A DNA stretch of 64,000 bases from Hymenolepis diminuta (GCA_900708905.1 CAADRB010000030.1:173703-237702), one strand, 5' to 3'; shown: positions 38,300 through 50,472, counted from the stretch's first letter. Numbers and translations are program-made. The notes: generated from the letters alone by a model not told the origin.

Positions 38300-38650
38300 G
38301 ACCCGGCCTCCTAAATCGAAGCTGCTGGATATCGATACTCCCCCCTCGCGGTGATCCAGTTTTTTGCCTGCGTGGTTCACACACGTCAATTTTAAGACAC
38401 ACGGCGCTTGTGTTCTCCACATCTTTCTTTGTCTTGTTCTTCATTTCGTTTTTCGTTATCGTTCTTCCCCTGTCCCCCTCTTGAACTTCGCTTCTCTCTC
38501 TAACTCTCGTGATTTTTAATTGTTGCTTTCAATACGTTCTTGTTCACCCTTGACTCTGCATCCCTGATCTGAGAACTGTAGTTGTTAGTTGTTAACTGGG
38601 CTGTTGTCCTTCAGCATCTTCTTAGTGGAGGCCGTAGTGGGGTATCAAAC
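38300..38650 (+). mobile_element. LTR-like GC-richer island with a primer-site-like end
   Basis: This 350-base patch stands out by composition. It begins with an inverted repeat (CTGGAT...ATCCAG, 38324-38358), continues as pyrimidine-rich DNA (TCTTTCTTTGTCTTGTTCTTC), and near its right end has TGGAGGCCGTAGTGGGG at 38626, the kind of TGG-starting sequence that serves as a tRNA primer site just inside an LTR. A run of A follows at about 38651. No second LTR and no gag or pol frame was found, so this could also be another kind of retroposed sequence. Confidence 0.25.
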
Positions 38651-40079
38651 AAAAAAAAATCTTTTAACTCAAAATCAAATTATGACTCTTTTATACTAAT
38701 AACCATATGGCCATGATCATTCCGACTCTTTAACTTAATTGAGTGTAAAGTTTCCATAGTCAGTGTACTTATTTCAGAGTTTATGTAATAGTTTATAGAA
38801 AATTTCTTGGAATTCAGTAAATTTCATTGTATTTGTACAGAATTTCAAAGCTTTTAGGAATTCATCTCGTAAAAGATTTATCGAGAAATGTAAATAATCG
38901 CAAAATAGCTTTCCAAGGTAAGGTAAAAAAACCTATTATTAAATTTCTAGCTGCTTAAAATTGGAAGATTTAAATTTCCCTCTTAGAGTTAGCATAGAGG
39001 GTACGATATGGATGCTGAGAAATTCTCTCCTCGCATAAGAATACATCAACTCCAATTAAAAGGTATAGGAATCTTATGACATTTTGGAAGATCAATGTCG
39101 CCGATTTTTTTCCAAATACATAGAGATGTAAAACCACCAGAAAATGACCTTTATAAATGTACAGACATAACTGTACTACAACCTCTGGTAACAGTGAAAC
39201 CCCAGAAATTGCGCCATCTAAAATTATATTATGATGGAATAAAAACGAATCCATTAAGAAACATATGAAAAAATAACTCTACAGATAAAGACCATGATTT
39301 TAGAATCCAAACGTTGTTAGACTTTCAGTTATTTATGTTTCTCTTCTTCCTAATTCCCTCAAAAATTCCTTGAAATACTTCTATTGTCCCTTTTAAGTTA
39401 GATCTAAGCCATCCATTTTCCTTCGCTGTGTAAAACAATTATAAAGATAGCATAAAGAGTTAATAAAATAAGCTAAGCTGGAAAGAATTCTCCTGGCAGC
39501 AAATCTTGGCTTGGGTAAATTAACCACTAATTTAAAAGCTTTCAAACTTATCCTATCCGAAATGTACGTTTCCCTCGGCTCTCCAGACAAGTTAGAACTA
39601 ATGTGTAAAATAATGCAAAAAGTCATCCAAGAAAACAGACATTTAAATAGATGATTGACTTTTGTCAACTTCTTAAGGAATCACCAATCGAACAAAAGAG
39701 CCTTAAATGTTTTGAGGACAAGAAGAAGTAAAACGCAAATCAGTCTCCTTAAAAATAATCAGTTTTTTCATACCCATTTCTAGATTCGAACTGATTGTAT
39801 TCTTTAAATCAAGTGGATTGGATTGGTCTAAAATTTAAATTGAAGTGAATAAATAAATTCGGAACCAAGCATTCTACTAGTTTTTGCCCGATTATTTTTT
39901 TGAAAAAAGCCGATTCATTAAAATTTAAACTTTATAATATCATCAAATGGTAATGGCGATTTACCACACACCATGATACTGCGTTATTAAATTTCAGCGT
40001 TTATTTTCTTTCTCTGTTTAATACTTGCTTTTGAAATTAAAGCCGAATCTGTTTGCAACAATTCGTAATAATCTAGTTT
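38651..40079. other. intergenic DNA
   Basis: No gene is supported. The longest minus-strand frames here (about 90 codons) show no splice context or recognisable motif. Confidence 0.45.
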
Positions 40080-40260
40080 AAATGAGGACATTAATACCAG
40101 GAGATGGAGGATTAAATGGCGCATGCAAATCACTGAATTGTATCCTTGCAGATAATAAAAATGAACGAAATAAATCGCAGCTATTGTACCGCCATACTTT
40201 ATTTGCTCAAAATATGTAATCGCACTATTCATTTCTAAAATTTCAAATATAATTGCATAG
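40080..40260 (+). repeat. dispersed repeat family R2
   Basis: This shares ATTAATACCAGGAGATGG, the GCATGCAAATCACTGAAT block and a downstream AATGAACGAAATAAATCGCAG / TTTCAAATATAA tail with the copies at 43620-43790 and 45035-45215. No coding frame is seen. Confidence 0.55.
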
Positions 40261-40556
40261 TGTTATGTAAAAATAACATCGTTTTCAGACATCAATTTGA
40301 AAATGTATTGGTCTCTAAGGCCTTTTTAGGGGATGCCCCAAAATATACAAACATTAATTGAAGGAAATCGACAGGTAAGGGTGGAAAATTTAAGGATGAA
40401 AATGGGGAAATTGGGAAGGATTCAAGTTTAGAGGAAGAATATCAAAGAAATCTCATTAGGCGTGCTTTTAACTTTATGGATGCATCAACTTGAAACAGAA
40501 GTACTGTCCATTTCTTTTGTTTGAATTAAAGGGAAATTTTGTTTAAAAACATTTAT

Positions 40557-41560
40557 TTAGTATTCAACACAGTCACCATTTTTATTAACTACATCTTCCC
40601 ATCTTGCCACAAGCTTTCTCATTCCTTCTTCATAGAATTTAGCCAGTTTGGACTGAAATAAGAAACTAGCTTCTTCATTTCGACCTCTCCTCTTGAAGTA
40701 AGCCTTTGTCCCATTTAATGATTCTGTAAGCTCCTGAAAAGATGAAAATGGGTTGGAGCAAGATGGGGAGAATATGGTGGGTGATGCATGACTTCCCAGC
40801 CGAATTCTTCAAGGAGATTTTTGGTTGCTCCTGAAGTGTGGCGTCTGGCATTGTCGTGGTGCAGCATCACTCAAAGAAGACCGTTTTTCCTGCCCTTAAC
40901 TGCTTTCAAACGAGTTAGCTGCTGACTTCAGCAGCTTCAGACATTATTGTTTGATTGTCACTCATTAGTTAATAATAAACAATTCCCACCCACCATCCAA
41001 CCCCACCATACACATGAAAGAATTTATTTCGGGTGCAGTCCCAAATTGTCTCGGTTGTGGAATTGCCTTTGAACCACGACTTAGTCACTGTATTTTGCAT
41101 TTAACATTATTGTAATGGATCCATTTCTCGTCGCAGTCAGTTATAATTCGGTAAAAAAAGTGCCGGAAGTTCAGGAGAACACAGTGAAACACAACAGGTC
41201 ACACGCTGTTGCTTACTGATTTCTGACAAATCGTGTGGGACTCATTTTCCAGCCTTTGAGATTTTGCCAAGCCTTTTCACTTCCCTGTATATGGTCATAT
41301 GGCTTACGTCAAAGGTTTTGCTCAGTTCACTAGTAGTGCAGGTTGAATTTTCCTCAATGGCAACTCACAATTGCTCAAAATGGAGTTTTTTGAGCGTCTT
41401 GCTCTCGGTTCGTCTTTCGGGCTGAATTCATCCTCTTTGAAAGGTGAAAACCACCTTCTGCAGGTCTTTTCATTCACAACATCGTTTGCATAAGTGTCTT
41501 TGAGTGTGTTTGCTGCTGAGCTTGCCCTCCTTATTTCCTTGATGAAATTCAAACAGTAAG
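40557..41560 (-). mobile_element. dead mariner transposon
   Basis: The reverse strand carries a full-length but broken mariner transposase. The N-terminal helix-turn-helix part is near 41552-41322 (NEKTCRRWFSPFKEDEFS, DEPRARRS). The second helix-turn-helix is VSHMTIYREVKRLGKISKAGK. The first catalytic Asp is in DEKWIHYNN (codon 41130-41132) and the second in HHDNARRHTS (codon 40853-40855). The third catalytic position, 34 residues later, is His (CAT at 40748-40750) in APTHFHLF. The C terminus EEGMRKLVARWEDVV ends at TAA 40557-40559. Several in-frame stops and frameshifts are present. Terminal inverted repeats were not resolved. The element cannot move by itself. Confidence 0.88.
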
Positions 41561-42189
41561 ATATGCTTGATGTGGTCTTTATTAGGAGAGTACATGAGGG
41601 CTAGAAATAGTTATTAATAACGATAATTATCACACGATGTGAAAGATGAAATAATATTTTATTAATTACCATAGATAAGCATACAACAGTAACAAGCTAA
41701 ATTGAAGTAATCATGCCCTAAACACATAGCTCAAAAACTAGAAGAAACTTCTGTTACAACCTGATAGTTCATCGCCTTATATTTCATTGCTTAAAAGGTC
41801 CGATTAACTTGGATGGCTGACAATTCACTATCAATGGATGCTTTTCTATCAATGACCGTGATATTAGCCAAAAAGATTTTAACTTATCATGGCACTCTGG
41901 AGTTCACATAAAGTCTAAAAGTTTTATGCATCAATATTTTATGTAAATTTATATCATTTATTAACTTATTTCAACTATGCCCTTATGATATTCAATATAC
42001 GAATACTATTGATATTGTGGAAATACGAATAGGGTACAATTATGATATTCTGCAATCCCAAATTTGCTATGTTAAGACCTTTTGTCTTCTCAACCACTGG
42101 AAGGAAAAAACCGATTGAAGTGGCAACATCGACCCTTCTTGGTTAAAATTTTTTTAACAAACACTGCACTTGAAGCAATTCAGGCGACG
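41561..42189. other. intergenic DNA
   Basis: No gene is seen. Similarity to the R3 family probably begins near 42060, where AAGTGGCAACATCGACCCTTCTTGGTTAAAA matches the reverse complement of sequence near 54020. Confidence 0.4.
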
Positions 42190-42300
42190 ATTTCTGAAAT
42201 ATAAATTTCGGAACATGAAATATCCATTAAATAAATCCTGAATCCAAAAGTCAAATGAAGTGGGACTTTTTGATATCTTGACTTTGCTCTCAGCATTCTT
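42060..42300 (+). repeat. dispersed repeat family R3, longest copy
   Basis: The left part matches the minus strand of 53870-54060 (GAAGTGGCAACATCGACCCTTCTT against GAAGTGGCAACGTCGACTCTTCTT). The right part matches 10105-10235 and 6800-6850. A weaker GGGACTTTAGTTATCTCGG echo lies near 44535. The family is unnamed, and the pattern is that of an old interspersed repeat. Confidence 0.55.
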
Positions 42301-42704
42301 TTAAATTCTCCCCTTTATCATCTATTGGACTTTCCGTTAACCATTTTCAATCACTTCCTACAATTAAGATGGATAACTCTGTAGTCCTGTCTATTGTAAT
42401 TATCTACGTTAATTTATTAATAGTTGGTGAGTAATAGCTTGTAAGCTCTTAACCCGAATAGGACACGGCAGACAATATTTATTAATAAGGTCGCCATCAT
42501 AGAGTAAGAATCGAAACATGCTCACAATTATAACGTATTATTTAGATGAAATGCAAACTGCCATGTTCAGTCAGATACTCTAGTAAAATTCTACTATCCT
42601 GTCTGCTAGAAGAAGGTAACTAACAGCTTTGTAACTATAGAAATGGGAGTGCTGCCACTATAGTGACCACGCTCATTATATTTTCTCATCATCACAAATT
42701 CGTC

Positions 42705-42830
42705 ACCTCGAAACCTTGGAGAGGTTTAACCCCTGCTGTGGCCCCGAATTTCCATACAGAACCATTGCGTGTCCTCGGGGATTTATTGCAATTAAGTGAT
42801 TAAAGCACTGAAGTGATCCTTGAGTGATGG
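42705..42830 (-). repeat. dispersed repeat family R5
   Basis: The reverse complement matches 13886-13995, with the shared core CCACAGCAGGGGTTAA and shared upstream blocks TTTAATCAC and GAGGACA. Confidence 0.5.
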
Positions 42831-43619
42831 TTGCTGGATCTCATTTTACCTCGATCAGCAATGTTTTGAAGCATTTCAACTATCTATGTTTACGCTTTCA
42901 TTGACCTGTATAAATATCCCCTATGTAAACAAATATATGATTGGGTACGTCCACTCACAGATACCAGACTCCCTTCACTACTTGGTCTATGGTTCTCTTC
43001 CAATAAATATTGCTCACTATTATTCTGTTACCTCTCTTTACTTAGTTTTCCTACTGAAGACCGGTGAGAGATAGAGTATCTAGGGGGAATTCGATAACCT
43101 TAACTGTTAGTTATATCTTCTAAACCACTGCCATTTTAAGCTATCTAATTTCGGGTGTACACTTTCTTCAGCAATTTCCCTCATTTGATATGAAAGATGC
43201 ATATGAATGCAAGTCTTCACTCTTGAACGACAATTATTATTACAAAGTTACTTCTACTGGACTTGAAATTCAAACTTTAATCAAACGCTCTGAAATTTTT
43301 CAAGGAATAAGGTTTTTCAAGTGTAAAGAAGCATCAACGGTAACCGAACGTTAGTGAAAATCTTTTATCAAGACCGAAATCCCCAATTTTACCTCTTTTA
43401 TCCCCTCATAAAGTATTAAATTTAGATCTATGAGCCCTTTATCCAAGTAGCACCTTTGAATCAGCCTCCAATCGAATGGCCTGAATCTTTGAGATAAAAC
43501 ACTTCTTCAAGTGGTGGATTATCATAAGAGAGATATAAAAGTTCCGATTTCCATATTCAATCGATAATTCACTTTGAACTCGTATCAAACCCATTTGCTG
43601 CAATTTTCATCCATTTATC

Positions 43620-43790
43620 CTGTTAATGACGGAATTAATACTAGGTAACGGTCGAGTAAATGACGTATGCAAATCATTGATATGCATCCTTGTTCTCGAT
43701 AACTTTGAGTAAAATGAACCAACATTTTTTCATTCAAATTATCAGTTTTTACTCTTCAACTTTAACAAACATGAATTTATCGCGTTAAAA
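43620..43790 (+). repeat. dispersed repeat family R2
   Basis: This copy is collinear with 40080-40260 and 45035-45215: TTAATGACGGAATTAATACTAGG, GGTCGAGTAAATGACGTATGC, AAATCATTGA, then a degenerate tail. Confidence 0.55.
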
Positions 43791-44638
43791 CTGAACTAAT
43801 TCATTTGAGGTTACACGCTTTCAACATTTTTAGTAGAAGTTTTATTGGTTTATAATGAATTTTTTATTTGCTCTAATGCTCATATCTGCCATCAGTACCC
43901 GCTGGACTACACCAAATTTACCAATTTTAATTGGCCAGAAAAAGTGACTGGCAACGAGGGAAAGAAATAGAGTAGAAATTGCACAAATGAAAATCTTACT
44001 ATAGTTGATTTACTGTTCCAAGTTTTACACTTTTAACTTAATGGGTACAGCTCATTGTTTCATATTAAAATGCTTTAAAGTTCAATTTTTAGACTCTGTA
44101 TTCTAGGATTTTAAGTAAATTCATGTTCAGAGCTCACTGGCTGTTTCATTAACCTACATGATTATTAATATTCTCTTTGATAGACATGATACTTGCAGGA
44201 TGCTGTGTCAATATGAATTTTACATAGCAAAAATTTCTAGATTTTACACATGGTGACCGAGTTAATATTTCATGTATTTCCATTACTACTGTGCCCCCAC
44301 TAACGTTTAACGTATTTGAAATTTGAATACGGTGACAGTAATAATATTTAAGCGCTAGGAGAAGTTAAGCCATAAGTTTTTGGACTTTATCTTAGAATAT
44401 GTGTACAGCCCAGAAAATTACCTTTCTGATAAGAAGCTGTTTGTTAAAATTATATGAAACACGACCTCCTCATTTGCATCCTCAGAGTGAATGTATTCAA
44501 TAGGTAAAATGCGACAAGTAATTTAGTGATCCTGGAATGGGACTTTAGTTATCTCGGATTTTTTCGACTACTATTTAATATTGTGAACAGTTAGGTAAGT
44601 TAATAGCATGCTCCGATAAGCAGTTGTTTTACTAGTTG

Positions 44639-44660
44639 TATATATATATATATATATATA
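44639..44660. repeat. (TA)11 microsatellite
   Basis: This is an uninterrupted run of eleven TA dinucleotides. Confidence 0.95.
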
Positions 44661-45034
44661 AACTAAGCTCTTTTATTATCTGACCTCTTTGAAAGTTAAC
44701 TATCCCAATTGTGAATAGCCATTTTTACTAATCGTCTTAGACAGTTCGATTTAGTTATGAATCTTAAGAATTGCGTGTCAACATGACACAATCTATTAAA
44801 ATAGGTCATAAGAAACTCAATTTTTATTAATAAATCATCATCAGTCAGTTAGATTTGATTTATTCTTAGAAGTGTACCCGATTTTAGTTTAAATATAATG
44901 TATAATATATTAAAATAGGGGATGTTAATGCACTAGTTTATTGAACATAAAATTCGAAAATTTCTACTTTATTTAACATTTCACCTTAGAATTTTACCAA
45001 ACCCATTTACGCTCGTTTTCATTATTTCAATTGT

Positions 45035-45215
45035 TTAATGACGATATTAATTCCAGGAAATGGTCGAGTCAGCGATGCATGCAAATCCTTAGAATGTATC
45101 ACTGCTGGGGATATATCTGTGTAAAATAAGTCGAAATTACTGCACCACCTTTACTATCTACTAAATTAAATGCTTGTACTTTTCTACTTCAAAAATTCAA
45201 ATAAAAACCATTAGG
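45035..45215 (+). repeat. dispersed repeat family R2
   Basis: This matches the other two copies: TTAATGACGATATTAATTCCAGG, AAATGGTCGAGTCAGCGATG, CATGCAAATCCTTAGAATGTATC and GTAAAATAAGTCGAAATTACTGCACCACC. Confidence 0.55.
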
Positions 45216-46015
45216 CATTTTCATTAAAAATGCATTTTCGGATCAAATTCATGTGAAACCTGTTTACTAGTTCTCCGACTGAATCACCATTTACACCTCA
45301 TATCTTTATTTTAAAAAAAATAAAAATCGTTAGTCATCTGATTCGAAACTCATAAGCTTCCTCTCTCGAGTAGCGGATTTTCAGTTATTCGATTTCCATT
45401 ATCTTACCTGGACGTGTAAATTCATCACTGATGTAATTTACGCTGAAATTGTTGGCTCACTAGTTAGACAATCGGTTATGACTAAATTTATCCTTCAAAA
45501 TAGTCACAAATTCCAGAACTCGACAATAGCACGAAATTGCCTTAATTAGTAGGCTTTACTCCAAATTATGCAACACAACCACCCTACAATTTATCACATT
45601 TCAACAAATATACAAATTTTATGAAATGTTAACAATAAATTGTTAATTTAATTTCTCTTCCATAAAAACTATTTATTTTTATTCAACACAACCATTTACC
45701 GGCATCCTATTCAATGTAGGCAAATGTATTTTTTTATAAGAAAGCTATTTAAGCTGTAAGTTGTTTCTTCTTTCTGGGATATGAGTTTTTGTAGTTTTAT
45801 AAAAAAATTAATTCATTTTCCATCTTCCTTTAGACAGTTTATTAATAGCCAATAGCTTTATAGGAGCCTCAAGGAAGAGAATTTTAGAGATTAGTTTAAA
45901 ACGTATTAACTAATGTCTTAAAATAACACATGCATTGACAATTATAGATCTGGCCACAACTAGTCTGAATGGCAAACTAGACAGGCTATCATAAGGCCAC
46001 ATTCATTTGCACTCT
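45216..46015. other. intergenic DNA
   Basis: No gene or recognised repeat was seen. Confidence 0.45.
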
Positions 46016-46150
46016 GCCGATTTGTATCGCATGACTGGCCTCGTAACCACGCCCTTTTCCCGTCTGAAGGTCACTTATCAATAATATTCCCTCGCTAATT
46101 ACGCTAATTAATTATGCTAATCACAGCATGCTACAAAGTGTGGACTTGAA
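46016..46150 (-). repeat. dispersed repeat family R1
   Basis: Plus-strand TTTGTATCGCATGACTGGCCTC and, later, GGACTTGAATAAATTGATATG match 47690-47790 (CTATATCGCATGACTGACTTC; GGCTTGAATAAGTCAAC), with an insertion between the blocks. Confidence 0.45.
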
Positions 46151-47683
46151 TAAATTGATATGATCATGACTACTCAACTTTCTTTAAATTAGGAAGGTTT
46201 TCAGCGTGTAAATTAGGAAAGAAATTCCATAGCTCGTTCTGCTGACATATATTAAAATATATTATCAGACTGTCCTTCGGATTAAATTGATTCTGTGGAG
46301 TTAGGAAGCCTGCATGTAATGTTCATAATAAGATATAATTATTGCAGATGTTAGATTTTGACGGATAACAGTAAAAATCTGATAATATTACGGAGTCCTT
46401 AATTCAATTATGAATTGGGATCTACGTCCGAGGGTCCAAAGAACCGCAGAGGAAACACCTCTTGACTTGATCTCTCACAGTATATCCTCGATAATAGTTA
46501 TTTAGATTTCAAATATTTAAACAGTCATGTTTCAAAGGGAATACCGCGGTAATCCAAGTATTATATAAACAGAATAACCAAGTAACTAAATTATAAATTT
46601 ATTTTATGTTAGAAGCCTTTTAAACTCTCTCGTCTGAGTGTCGGCTCCTGAGGTCTTAGTGGTAATCTAGGTTATGCAAATGAGTACGCAGTATCTTATC
46701 AATGGCGAATTAAAATTTTCAAATTAGAGATGCAGATTTAAGTGAAAAATGCACAAAGACCAATCTTAAAGGTGGTATTCAGACCTATTCTATTAAAACA
46801 ATATTTAGAAAGAATGTTGGGCTATAACGTGCTGCAAATCTGTAGCATTAATATTTATATGGAGCAGTTTATTGGTACTTATATATCCATGACCATCAAA
46901 GGTTTTTAAAAGCTGAAGAAAGATTGCACTGTCATTGCTTCGCCCATGTAAAGTTATATGCAGGTTTCCTTTTTTCACGCAACAAAATGTTTGGGTTTTT
47001 ATTGTGTTATTTTATTTTTCCCAGTGTTAACCAGCTTTCATCTTTTGCTCTACGTTCTGATGTATGAGGCACACAGTTTTAACAAATTTGGCATATTAAA
47101 AGTTATATTTTTGGCTTTTACAATGACATGTCACTAAGTGAACGTCTCCAATTTACATTCCGAAGTGACATATATTGATTAAGCACCCTTTAAAATTTAG
47201 CCAATAATTCTATTAAACAATAGCAATTAAACTTTCATTATTTTTGTGGGCAAATGTGCTAAGTGCTTGTCTGAATAAGTATTTTCAGTTATGAGAAGGC
47301 ATGTAAATGTTTAGTGCCAGGTCATATTCTAAACTCACTTTCAGACACAGTGACTTTAGTATGATCTTCCCCTGTTTTCCAGTGTGCGGCTTGTCTATTT
47401 AGACAGTTATAATTCACACAATATAATACGTGATCTAGACATGTTCGCTCCGGAGTATTCTGGAGCATTGTACGGAGTTCCCAATATGTTACGCTAATAA
47501 ATTCTCGAAAAAGTCAACACTTTCGCTAGAATTCAAAATGGGTAAAGAAAACAAAACAAAGCTATCGTCTGTATTGGCAGATTCCCTCTCTTCTTTATCT
47601 TCACACTTTTCCCTTTGCCTATAAATATGTACTTATTCAATTTGCTATACTATTTTTTGGGTACGTCGACAAATGATTACATG
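46151..47683. other. intergenic AT-rich DNA
   Basis: No gene or recognised repeat was seen. Confidence 0.45.
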
Positions 47684-47892
47684 TGCTGCCTATCTATATC
47701 GCATGACTGACTTCATTCTCTCATTCCCGGTCTCACAACTTGATTGGCATACTTTAAAATGTTGGCTTGAATAAGTCAACATTGATTTTATGCGTGTCAA
47801 TGGCACAGCGTCCGTGAAGTCAGAGGTCGCAGAATCACGACCTACCGGCGCACATTCCGTAAGCGGAATGGTCAACCACACTGGTTAAGTTT
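47684..47892 (-). repeat. dispersed repeat family R1, longest copy
   Basis: One end (47860-47892) matches 10968-11000 inverted. The other end (47690-47790) matches 46016-46150. The middle (TCCGTGAAGTCAGAGG, GAATCACGACCTACCGG) weakly matches 31830-31880. It is GC-richer than its flanks and about 210 bases long, the size of a SINE. The 63-codon minus-strand frame across it is probably incidental. Confidence 0.5.
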
Positions 47893-49085
47893 AGCTAGTT
47901 AAGCAAGTGAAGGAATTTGACTTCCTCACCCCGTAAGTTCTATTATATTATCCTCTACCCAATATGATTTATGAAAAAATGCTTTACAGATTGGACCGCG
48001 GCTTAATTTATTGCTATAGATTACTTCAATATTTTCATACGTATATTTATCAATCTTTGTCGATTAATAGCATTAGAAGCTAAGAAGATGTTATTACTCC
48101 CACATCTGAAACAACTACCTTATGTAAAGTCGTAAAATATGATCAGATTATACTAACATAGTATTCAATTCTACTTCGGATTTAATTTAAAAGTGATATT
48201 TAAGCGGTTCTGAAGGGGTCTTTAGTCATTCCCGACATCTTTAGTTATCAACTCAGCACCACAGACAACAGACAGTACCACAACAGACGTAACCATGTCA
48301 ATTTTAAGAAAAAAGCATGAGTATTCTATTTATTCATTACATTATAATATTGCTTCTGAAAATCTTCTAAACAGGATCCCGGACAGTATCACTCTTTAGG
48401 TTGTAATGTTTTGTTTTGTTTTCTTGAGAGTTCATTTTCCGTGGTTGTATACTGCATAATGTAAGTAGTAGTTCCAATAGTTTTCTACTTTCCTTCTTCC
48501 ATTTGTAGAAAGAAAGAGAGTCATGGAAAGCTCTCTTCGCATTTTAACGCCTTTTATCTCCGTTCGCATTGTGTCTGAATCTCTATCGTGTGGAGGAAAC
48601 TTACTTCCTATTTTAATTTTGCTACAATAAATTATGCTTTGTCTTGCAGTTCTGCTAGTATTCTGGCTATTAGATAAGAATTAATTGACCATAAAATGCA
48701 CATTAATACGTGATTACACACGAGAAACAGGGAGGATATCCTAAAATGCGGGCATTCAATAGTTAGAGATCGCTAAGTTAACTATACTAGAGTAGTGAAA
48801 AGTGATCAGATTTTATAAGACTCTTTTGATGCTTTTAATGCCCTGGGTAATAATAACAAAAGATACTGAAAAATACATAGATACCCGAATACAATGATAT
48901 CGACACACTGAATAATATAAAGAAATAAAATGTTTGCTCAGCTCGATGTCATTACAAAACTTGCGTTATGTAGTCCCGAACGATTTAGGAAACTACGCGT
49001 AAATGCATATATGAGATTTGAAGTTCAAATTAAACTTAATGTTATGTGTGATCATATTGTGCAATTTTAGTTAAAAATGTAAATT
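47893..49085. other. intergenic DNA with a pyrimidine-rich patch
   Basis: No gene is supported. Around 48400-48625 a T/C-rich stretch contains two strong acceptor-like sequences, one GTAAGT and an AATAAA near 48628. It could be an old LTR or a decoy splice region. Confidence 0.35.
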
Positions 49086-49090
49086 TAAAC

Positions 49091-49397
49091 TGTTGCGATC
49101 TGCTCTTCTCTGTAGGATATCGCAACCGACTCTTAAATTTCCTTAGACGCTGCGCTAATTACAAACATGACCCAACAACACCACAATACAAAACGATCCA
49201 AATCACCATATCAAAATAAGACGCACGTTTGCGTATCTGTAGGTAAATTTATATTATGCTCCATTTACAACCATAACGTAAATAAATTCGTTCCAATAAA
49301 AGGGAATTAAAAGGTGGAAAATAAAAACTTATTTTTCTGACTTAGGACTTAAATAAAGAATTATTTTGGGAAAAATATTATTTTCTTATAAGTAACA
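49091..49397 (-). repeat. 3' LTR of the gypsy element
   Basis: On the minus strand it starts TGTTACTTATAAG and ends GATCGCAACA, the canonical TG...CA. It aligns end to end with 51290-51595 and with the solo LTR at 1087-1353. Confidence 0.88.
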
Positions 49398-49859
49398 CAC
49401 CAGTCCGTAGATTTAATCACCCGTCTGTCTTTGTCGCGAGATCAACCGGGAGACGAGAGAAATGCCATCAAGTCCTGGTGGTACATGAGGGATAATATCT
49501 TCATTGTTTCTTTCGTGGATCAGAGAGTGTGTGGGATTTAGAAAACTGTAAGATATAGGACACAAAAATGAATAACACCGACACTATTTAAAGAATGATG
49601 TTTTTCACAATTCAACAAATCAAACCCACCTGATCTGAGTTGTTTGTGATCGCGAACTCAAGTGTCATTTCCGGTCTCCGTCATAGATATCGCCGCCATG
49701 CGGCTTGGTGATTATGGCAGCTGTCTATTGGTGATTAAGTTATGGTTGAGGGCATATGCACGCATTGGATTACACTCTGTCGGAACACAAAGTTGTTTTG
49801 ATAACAACATCTCTTCACACGCCATCCTTAAATCTTGACCTCTGAATTCCGCTGCGGGG

Positions 49860-50020
49860 GCGGATTGTCCAAAAACGGAGAGAGATCTCCCTAGCCGAAT
49901 AATCCATCGATCGGAGCAATATTAGGCAAATTGTAAATTCAAACTGTGCACTTGAGTCCGTAACGAGCGTTTCTGGTACACCACGAGTTTATAGAAAATA
50001 GAGATAGCTGCTTGTTGTCG
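49860..50020 (-). pseudogene. integrase fragment of the gypsy element
   Basis: RGVPETLVTDSSAQF (core 49976-49935) matches the Ty3/gypsy integrase catalytic core around its second Asp, where the family form is GxPETxVTDNGxQF; here Asn-Gly is Ser-Ser. A PPQRNSEV stretch shortly after resembles the HPQSNGxxER block. Stops and frameshifts surround it. The zinc-binding N terminus and first catalytic Asp were not found. Confidence 0.6.
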
Positions 50021-50107
50021 GCGAAAGTAAAGCAGCATTGGACCCTTTTGAATGTGAATTTATTACCGTAGTGCATGTGACACATTTAGTGGGTCCGGAG
50101 TGATAAG

Positions 50108-50432
50108 TTAGAGCTCAGTCCTGGAAGAATCTGGCTTCGGCGATTGAATATGAATAGAAGGATGAGAGATTTCGGCAACATGAAACTGGTTGCATCCTCC
50201 CACGAAATTTTCCGTATTCGTAAGTTCAAGAGTAGGTGTTTGGTAGATTTCGTTTACGTCGAGCAATTGGATAAGATTGAGCTCACTGATCCAGTCTAGA
50301 CCCATTAGGTTAATATTTCGATCTGCAACGTAGCACTCTTTGAAGATCGTCTTCTCTAGGAATGTAGCCTCACATCGCATCGATACGTAGAGTTGCGCAG
50401 CATTAGATATCAGAGCCAGTGTCGATCAACGC
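50108..50432 (-). pseudogene. aspartic protease of the gypsy element, broken
   Basis: The active-site motif LIDTGSDI is intact (DTGS at 50423-50412). It is followed directly by an in-frame TAA and a shift of frame. The next frame continues through 50380-50108 with MGLDWISELNL (near 50302), the typical end of a gypsy protease domain, then a linker with no recognisable motif. The protein would have matured the Gag-Pol polyprotein; this copy cannot encode it. Confidence 0.7.
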
Positions 50433-50472
50433 TCTACCTCGTCTGAGTTAATGCTTTCTTGTTGTTCGGGTT

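Noticed and set aside
48400..48625. short gene with a 49-base intron and a terminal ORF
   Set aside because: The reading frames on the two sides of the putative intron do not join in phase, and the final ORF would be only 35 codons.
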